Assembly (NCBI GenBank): GCA_019241495.1
Contig: JAFAWZ010000112.1
Location: 1 to 10,824, forward strand
DNA from: Acidimicrobiales bacterium
Lineage (GTDB): Bacteria; Actinomycetota; Acidimicrobiia; Acidimicrobiales; Palsa-688
Direction of reading: 5' to 3'
Length of the DNA stretch: 10,824 bases
Part shown: in pieces, positions 6,532 to 10,824 of the stretch
How the letters are laid out: each line of letters starts with the position of its first letter
Numbering within the stretch: the stretch's first letter is position 1
The notes under the pieces: generated by a model
What the model saw: only the letters and a program-made list of their open reading frames with translations
The model's database searches: none
Told to the model about the DNA's origin: nothing
Translations under genes and position numbers: made by a program

Positions 6532-8154
6532 TCAAGCTGATCGAGCCAGCCAAGCCGATCGGGACACGGCCCAGCCAGCCAGGAGCAGGACCACGCCGGC
6601 GATCATGAAGGGCCCATCCCCGAGGTGGACATAGGGCGTCATACCGGTACGGAGCGGCACCGTCGCGTATACGACTGTGCGCGCCCCGAGGGTCGAGCGC
6701 TCCAGCACCTGGCCCGACGCGGAGAGGACGGCGCTGTAGCCGGTCGGAGTCACCTGTACCAGCCAGCGGCCGGTTTCGACGGCCCGGAGCCGGTCGGCGG
6801 CCAGTTCCTCGGTCGGCACCTGCGTGCTTCGATACGAGGAGGTGTTGGTGGGCACCACCAGGAGCTGCCCGCCTGCCTGTACCGCGCCGCGCGCCCGGCT
6901 GTCGAAGAACACCTCGTAGGAGATCATGACTCCTAGGGGCCCAGCCGGCGTGCTCAAGAAGCCGGGCCGGTGCCCAGGCAGGCCGTCGTAGGGCACGTCG
7001 GCCAGGTTGAACACCTTCTGGATGAACGAGCGGAAAGGTACGTACTCGCCGAAGGGGACCAGGTGGTTCTTCTGGTAGCTGTCCACCACGTTGCCGGCAG
7101 GACCCCAGGCGACCGCGTCGTTCACATAGTGGGTTGGGCCGACGTTCTGGTCCACCCCCACTATCACCGTGGCGCCGAGACGTTGGGCCAGGTCCGATAC
7201 GGCCGCCGCGTCGGTGCTCGACTGGTAAGGACCGGGGCTCTGCAAGACGCCCTCTGGCCACACGACGAGGTCGACTGGGGCAACGATGGTCCGGGCGGCG
7301 TCCAGATGACGGTTGAAGACGACCTGGGGATCTGTGTTCACAGCTCTTGTTCCCCGAGACCCGCCTCCCTGCACCAGGGCCACCCGGAGCTGTTCGCGGT
7401 GTCCTCCCCCACCGCCGCCCGGTGACAGCCAGCCGATGACCGGGAGCGTCGCGGTTACCGCCGCTAAGGCCACCGCCGTGGCGGCGACCGCGGCCAGTCG
7501 GGCCACCCGAGTCGGGCGCCCCCTATTCGACGCCGATAAGAGATAGCTCCCCGAAGCTGGGTCTCTCACCGCTCGCACAACCTCAGCAATGGCGCACCCG
7601 GCAAACACGGTGAGGGCCGTGACGAGCAGGCTCCCCCTGACGCGGGCACTCGCGAGCAACGGGCCGGTGGCCTGGCCCAGGGCGACGCCGGCCAAGGGAA
7701 AGCCATGCAGAGGGAACCTGTCTCTGGCCCACTCGGCCACGAGCAGCACCGCCGGCAAGCCTATGGCCACGCCCCGCCTCCGCCTGGTCGGGCAGACGAG
7801 CAACGCCAAGGTCATGTACAGAGACCCAACCAGCACCAGGGCGACGTACCCGGCGATCGAGAATTCCTGGACCCAGTAGCAGCCGATGACGAACTGACCG
7901 AACCCGAGCCCCGCACCTGTGGCGGCGGCCGCCTTCGGCGACGCCCCGGGCAAGAAGCCGGCAATCGCCGCGAAGCCGACCCACGCGAGCGGCCACCAGC
8001 CGAACGGGGGAAGTGACAACGCCACCAGGACCCCTCCGAGCAGCCCAACGACGACGCCGGCCACGGCCCGCCGTTGGCTCACGGCAGCCCTGAGAGCTCG
8101 AGGAGCGGGCTCACCCTGAGCCGCAGGGCCACCGGCCGGCCTCAGTCCTAGCAT
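6532..8154 (-). CDS. lnt: Apolipoprotein N-acyltransferase family protein with Ser at the catalytic Cys position
   Basis: An integral membrane protein of 540 aa. The family N-acylates the diacylglyceryl-Cys of lipoproteins. The first 250 or so residues hold hydrophobic segments (for example AVAGVVVGLLGGVLVALSL and AARLAAVAATAVALAAV-like runs), then a Gly6 linker, then a nitrilase-like domain and a last C-terminal membrane helix (GPFMIAGVVLLLAGWAV). Triad positions: Glu301 in VVWPEG and Lys362 in YQKNHLVPFGEYVPF, with the supporting Glu370, are present, but the nucleophile position in GVMISYEVFFDSR is Ser412 (codon TCC at 6921-6919) where the family has Cys in CYE. The spacings 61 and 50 are close to those in E. 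coli Lnt (68 and 52), so the alignment is firm. ATG 8154 leaves only 8 bp to the divergent GT2 gene. GTG 8082, with AGGG five bases upstream and just before the first membrane helix, is a credible alternative start. It heads the minus-strand run with GT4, methyltransferase and toroid genes. Confidence 0.88.
   Translation of the reverse strand: MLGLRPAGGPAAQGEPAPRALRAAVSQRRAVAGVVVGLLGGVLVALSLPPFGWWPLAWVGFAAIAGFLPGASPKAAAATGAGLGFGQFVIGCYWVQEFSIAGYVALVLVGSLYMTLALLVCPTRRRRGVAIGLPAVLLVAEWARDRFPLHGFPLAGVALGQATGPLLASARVRGSLLVTALTVFAGCAIAEVVRAVRDPASGSYLLSASNRGRPTRVARLAAVAATAVALAAVTATLPVIGWLSPGGGGGGHREQLRVALVQGGGSRGTRAVNTDPQVVFNRHLDAARTIVAPVDLVVWPEGVLQSPGPYQSSTDAAAVSDLAQRLGATVIVGVDQNVGPTHYVNDAVAWGPAGNVVDSYQKNHLVPFGEYVPFRSFIQKVFNLADVPYDGLPGHRPGFLSTPAGPLGVMISYEVFFDSRARGAVQAGGQLLVVPTNTSSYRSTQVPTEELAADRLRAVETGRWLVQVTPTGYSAVLSASGQVLERSTLGARTVVYATVPLRTGMTPYVHLGDGPFMIAGVVLLLAGWAVSRSAWLARSA
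8149..8154 (+). promoter_or_regulatory. Candidate -10 element TAGCAT for a leaderless GT2 transcript
   Basis: TAGCAT fits the actinobacterial TANNNT -10 pattern and ends 8 bases before the ATG at 8163. There is no Shine-Dalgarno in front of that ATG, which fits leaderless transcription. No good -35 is visible and the hexamer overlaps the annotated lnt start codon, so this is a weak prediction. Confidence 0.3.
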
Positions 8155-8162
8155 GACCTCCG

Positions 8163-8861
8163 ATGATCTCAGTCGTGATGCCCGCCCACAATGAAGCGGG
8201 CTACCTCGAGCCTTCTACCAAGACCGTCGTGGAAGGGCTCCGGGGCCGGCGGCTCGACTTCGAGGTGATCATCGTGGAAAACGGATCCTCCGACTCGACC
8301 GGAGACGAGGCCGAGGCCCTGCACGTCACGTTCGGCGAAGTACAAGTCCTGCGCCGTCCGGAAGCCGACTACGGACTGGCCCTGAAACAAGGGTTCTTGG
8401 CCGCCCGCGGAGACATCGTCATCAATCTCGATGTCGACCTGGTGGACCTGGACTTCATAGACAGGGCGCTGGCCGGCATGACGCAGCCGGACGTCGCGGT
8501 GCTGGTCGGCTCCAAGCGGGCGCCGGGAGCGCAGGACCAAAGGACGGCGGCGCGCCGGCTGATCACCGCCGTTTTCGCCGTCGTCCTGCGCCTCGGCTTC
8601 GGTCTGCGCACCACCGACACGCACGGCCTCAAGGCGCTCCGGCGCGACGCCCTGCTCCCGCTGGTAGAGCAGTGCCAACACGGGAAGGATATATTCGACA
8701 CCGAGCTGCTGCTACGTGCCCAACGGGCCGGGCTCATCACCCGCGAGGTTCCCGTCAGCGTGACCGACATGAGGCCTCCGCGGACGTCCATCGGGCGGCG
8801 AATACCCAGGACGATCGTCGGCCTGATACGGCTTCGACTCTCCATAGGTCACCCGGCCTGA
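8163..8861 (+). CDS. Glycosyltransferase family 2, polyprenyl/dolichol-phosphate sugar synthase-like
   Basis: A 232-residue GT-A enzyme. The N-terminal strand and nucleotide site read MISVVMPAHNEAGYLEPS (1-18) and VIIVENGSSDSTGDEAE (35-51). The metal-binding acidic motif is in DIVINLDVDLVDLDFID with Asp90-Val-Asp92 where relatives usually have DAD. LKQGFLAARGD precedes it, and a C-terminal part FDTELLLRAQRAGLITREVPV matches the family's conserved end. No membrane anchor follows, as in soluble DPM1-type enzymes, which load a sugar from GDP- or UDP-sugar onto a polyprenyl phosphate at the inner face of the membrane. The identity of the sugar is open. ATG 8163 is the earliest start and a second in-frame ATG follows five codons later. 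The gene is divergent from lnt by 8 bp; in mycobacteria an Lnt domain and a polyprenol-phosphate-mannose synthase are fused in Ppm1, so the pairing makes a mannosyl-lipid role plausible. Confidence 0.88.
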   Translation: MISVVMPAHNEAGYLEPSTKTVVEGLRGRRLDFEVIIVENGSSDSTGDEAEALHVTFGEVQVLRRPEADYGLALKQGFLAARGDIVINLDVDLVDLDFIDRALAGMTQPDVAVLVGSKRAPGAQDQRTAARRLITAVFAVVLRLGFGLRTTDTHGLKALRRDALLPLVEQCQHGKDIFDTELLLRAQRAGLITREVPVSVTDMRPPRTSIGRRIPRTIVGLIRLRLSIGHPA

Positions 8862-8888
8862 GAAGCTTCTGAGGCCCAGCCGGCTCAG
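8861..8888. terminator. Small palindrome and hairpin at convergent gene ends
   Basis: Between the GT2 stop and the methyltransferase stop lie the 10-bp palindrome AGAAGCTTCT (8861-8870) and a stem CTGAG-(G)-CC / GG-CTCAG (8869-8888) with a five-base loop and one bulged G. The 23-bp spacer has room for little else, so this may end transcription from both sides. There is no T-tract and the stem is short, so support is modest. Confidence 0.35.
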
Positions 8889-9526
8889 CGTCGGGCGCTC
8901 ACCCGTCTCAACACTCTGAGGCTGCCGCAGGCCATCGTCTTCTCCTCACTCCAGTCGCCCGATTCGATGGCGTCGCAGAAGATCTCATAGGGAGGGCGGC
9001 CGCCGTCGGCCGGGTCGGGGAACACGTCGTGGATGGCGAGGTAGCCGCCCACCGCGACCCGCGGTGTCCAGGCCCGGTAATCGGCCCATTCGACCTCGCG
9101 ACCGTGACCACCGTCGATGAAGAGCAACGACAGAGGCGTGACCCAGGCCGCGGCGACTGTGGTGGAATCCCCGACAACGAGCACCACCGTGGCTTCCAGC
9201 CCAGCGTCTTCGAGAGCGCGCCGGGCCGCCGGCAGCGTGTCCAGACGCCCGGTTCGTGAGTCCACGAGCGTCGCGTCGTGGTGCTCCCAACCGCGTTGGT
9301 TCTCGTCCGATCCCCGGTGGTGATCGACGCTGAAGACGGCCGACCCGCGCGAGCTCGCCGCGTAGCCGAGGTAGACCGCTGACTTGCCGCAATAGGTACC
9401 GATCTCGAGAAGGGGGCCGAGTCTCGTGGCCGCGGCCGCCAGGCCGCACTCGTAGAGAGCCGAGCCCTCGTTGTCGGGCATGAAGCCTTTCAGGCCTCGG
9501 GCGTAGTCCCGTTCAGCCGGTTCCAA
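8885..9526 (-). CDS. Class I SAM-dependent methyltransferase, Methyltransf_24 type
   Basis: A 213-residue enzyme. SAM-binding motif I is GPLLEIGTYCGKSAVYLG (37-54). VFSVDHHRGSDENQ (64-77) has the acidic residues that follow strand 2, and LLFIDGGHGREVEWADYRAW (134-153) holds the Asp/His cluster that binds a metal or SAM in this group; VGGYLAIHDVFPDP follows. Members often methylate sugar or small-molecule hydroxyls, as in the CmcI and TylF relatives. The start is set at TTG 9526, the first start after an in-frame TGA that is the stop of the upstream gtrA-like gene 15 nt away. ATG 9481 is possible but would remove the KGFMPDNEGSALYE region that appears to belong to the fold. It is probably co-transcribed with the GtrA gene and converges on the GT2 gene. 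The substrate is unknown; a glycan is a guess from context. Confidence 0.87.
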   Translation of the reverse strand: MEPAERDYARGLKGFMPDNEGSALYECGLAAAATRLGPLLEIGTYCGKSAVYLGYAASSRGSAVFSVDHHRGSDENQRGWEHHDATLVDSRTGRLDTLPAARRALEDAGLEATVVLVVGDSTTVAAAWVTPLSLLFIDGGHGREVEWADYRAWTPRVAVGGYLAIHDVFPDPADGGRPPYEIFCDAIESGDWSEEKTMACGSLRVLRRVSARR

Positions 9527-9541
9527 GCTCGAGACTGCTTC

Positions 9542-10030
9542 TCAGGCGGCTTCGGCCCCGGTCCGCTCGTCATGGTGGCGGTGCACGAACATCACCTTGT
9601 TGAAGATGATGAACTTCCCGACCCAAAGGATCCCGAAGGCCGAGAGGTAGACGAAACCCACCCAGAACGTCTTGGCCAGATGCGAGAAATGATGATGCTT
9701 GGCGTACTGCTCCATCAGATAGACGGCCGCGGTCGAGCAGATCCAGCCCAGGAGGGCCAGGCCCCAGAACGGCAGCACCTCCCTCATCAGGTGGCTCTTG
9801 CCGCTCTTGCCCCATGCCCACTTCCGGTTCATCTCGTAGCTGGGCACCGCCGCAATAGTCGTCGCCAGCGTGCTCGCCAGAACCGCGCCCATTCTCACCA
9901 GGCCGACGAATACGAGCAGGCACACGTTGCTGACGGCGACCGCGACCACCGACGCCATGGAGTAGCGAAGCAGCTTCTGCGCCGTCGGGGTGCGCAACTT
10001 CTCCCGGAACTCGGGCAAGGTCATCGCCAC
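9542..10030 (-). CDS. GtrA family membrane protein
   Basis: A 162-residue protein with four predicted membrane helices at about 23-45, 47-64, 87-106 and 121-143, and a short basic N-terminus. The conserved loop SYEMNRKWAWGKSGKSHL (64-81) after helix 2 carries the N-[RK]-x-[WF]-x-[WF] signature of the GtrA family, whose members are thought to help move or present polyprenyl-phosphate-linked sugars across the membrane, usually beside a GT2 enzyme that makes them. Such a GT2 gene lies 1.2 kb away at 8163. The start is GTG 10030, with GAGG four bases upstream; ATG 10024 (GAGG ten bases upstream) is nearly as good. The His-rich KHHHFSH (111-117) and RHHDE (151-155) segments are unusual but of unknown meaning. 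It is divergent from tesB by 35 bp and is followed after 11-15 nt by the Methyltransf_24 gene. Confidence 0.92.
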   Translation of the reverse strand: MAMTLPEFREKLRTPTAQKLLRYSMASVVAVAVSNVCLLVFVGLVRMGAVLASTLATTIAAVPSYEMNRKWAWGKSGKSHLMREVLPFWGLALLGWICSTAAVYLMEQYAKHHHFSHLAKTFWVGFVYLSAFGILWVGKFIIFNKVMFVHRHHDERTGAEAA

Positions 10031-10065
10031 GGGACCTCAGCCTACAGGACCGGCTGGTGGCCACT

Positions 10066-10824
10066 GTGAGCGCCGACCAAGATGGGAACGTGACGTCGGC
10101 CCTGGACGAACTGCTCGACCTGCTGGACCTCGAGCCCCTCGAAGTCGACCTCTTCCGCGGTTTCAGCCCTCCTGAGCAGCGCCTTCGTGTCTTCGGTGGC
10201 CAAGTCGCCGCCCAATCGCTGATCGCCGCAGGGCGGACCGTTGGCGACGGCCGGGGAGCGGACCGGCCCGTCCACTCCCTGCATGCCTACTTCCTGCGCC
10301 CTGGGGACCCGAAGATCCCCATCCTCTACCAAGTGGACCGCATCCGCGACGGCAGGTCCTTCACGACCCGCCGGGTCGCGGCAGTCCAAAAGGGCGAACC
10401 AGTGTTCCACTTGTCTGCCTCGTTCCACGTGCCCGAGGCCGGCGTGAGCCATCAAGAGCCGATGCCCAGTGTCCCCGATCCTGAAACATTGCCCACCTGG
10501 TACGAAGCCATGGCGCCTTACGCGGACACCCGCCCCGAGATGTTCGAGCGTCCTCGCCCCATCGACGTCCGCCACGTAGGGGAGCCGCTGCGCACTTCCC
10601 CGGTCGAGTCGACGCCCCGGCCGCCGACTCATCGCATGTGGCTGCGGGCCGACGGCCGGGTACCGAGCGACCCACTGCTGCACGCCTGCCTCGTCGCCTA
10701 CGCCAGCGACATGACGCTGCTCGACACGATCATGCTCCCTCACGGGCTCATATGGACCGAAGGACTGCAGGTCAGCCTGGACCACGCCATGTGGTTCCAC
10801 CGCAGCTTTCGCGCCGACGAGTGG
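10066..10824 (+). CDS. tesB: Acyl-CoA thioesterase II, 3' end beyond the window
   Basis: Double-hotdog thioesterase that hydrolyses acyl-CoA to free fatty acid and CoA in the cytosol; 253 codons are visible with no stop. Hotdog 1 shows RVFGGQVAAQSLIAA (41-55), VHSLHAYFLRPGD (69-81) and RDGRSFTTRRVAAVQKG (94-110). Hotdog 2 shows AYASDMTLLDT (211-221) with the catalytic Asp at 215, and SLDHAMWFHRSFRADEW (237-253) with Ser237 at the position of E. coli Thr228. The catalytic Gln would lie beyond the edge. HRMWLRADGRVPSDPLLHACL links the two. Start choice is open: GTG 10066 is used, but GTG 10090 (MTSALDELLDLLDLE) matches the E. coli N-terminus more closely, and GTG 10057 is also in frame; none has a convincing Shine-Dalgarno. 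It is divergent from the gtrA-like gene, whose promoter must lie in the same 35 bp or within this gene. The family is secure. Confidence 0.95.
   Translation, partial: MSADQDGNVTSALDELLDLLDLEPLEVDLFRGFSPPEQRLRVFGGQVAAQSLIAAGRTVGDGRGADRPVHSLHAYFLRPGDPKIPILYQVDRIRDGRSFTTRRVAAVQKGEPVFHLSASFHVPEAGVSHQEPMPSVPDPETLPTWYEAMAPYADTRPEMFERPRPIDVRHVGEPLRTSPVESTPRPPTHRMWLRADGRVPSDPLLHACLVAYASDMTLLDTIMLPHGLIWTEGLQVSLDHAMWFHRSFRADEW

Noticed and set aside
10042..10800. Minus-strand open frame across the tesB region
   Set aside because: The plus-strand frame encodes a textbook TesB from near 10066 through the window end; the minus frame is its shadow.

Overview
The window is GC-rich (third codon positions are mostly G or C) and all of it is chromosomal housekeeping or envelope-type sequence. 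Gene content (a HelD-type RNA polymerase motor ATPase, HemE with the actinobacterial WFMRQAGRALPEYR block, Lnt beside a dolichol-phosphate-mannose-synthase-like GT2, GtrA, TesB), frequent GTG/TTG starts and weak Shine-Dalgarno use point to an actinobacterium. A deep lineage such as Acidimicrobiia is my guess; the window alone cannot settle it. I see no tRNA, rRNA, insertion sequence, prophage or CRISPR array, and no gene-free stretch above 300 bases.

Layout. 1-789 (-): N-terminal part of a helD gene, running off the left edge. A short divergent spacer separates it from hemE (903-1943, +) and a protoporphyrinogen/coproporphyrinogen oxidase gene (1940-3301, +), which overlap by 4 nt and form a late heme-synthesis pair. 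3301-3409 is a convergent spacer with GTGAC boxes at an exact 19-nt pitch and a long interrupted hairpin.

3410-8154 (-) is a four-gene run read right to left: an Lnt-family membrane acyltransferase, a GT4 glycosyltransferase, a class I SAM methyltransferase, and an alpha/alpha-toroid protein of the 'prenyltransferase/squalene cyclase-like' kind that ends in an 18-bp tandem repeat. The last three overlap by 7 and 4 nt and appear translationally coupled through TTG starts. Only 8 bp from the annotated Lnt start, a GT2 polyprenyl-phosphate-sugar-synthase-like gene runs the other way (8163-8861, +). It converges on a second pair (-): a Methyltransf_24-type methyltransferase (8885-9526) and a GtrA-family membrane protein (9542-10030). 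A tesB-type acyl-CoA thioesterase gene (10066 onward, +) runs off the right edge.

How it may work together. Two glycosyltransferases, a GtrA-type membrane protein, two methyltransferases, a toroid protein and an Lnt relative in about 6.6 kb suggest a module for building and exporting a lipid-linked, possibly methylated cell-envelope sugar. That is inference from family membership and gene order. The most notable single observation is that the Lnt protein has Ser where the catalytic Cys of the family should be, while the Glu and Lys of the triad are intact.
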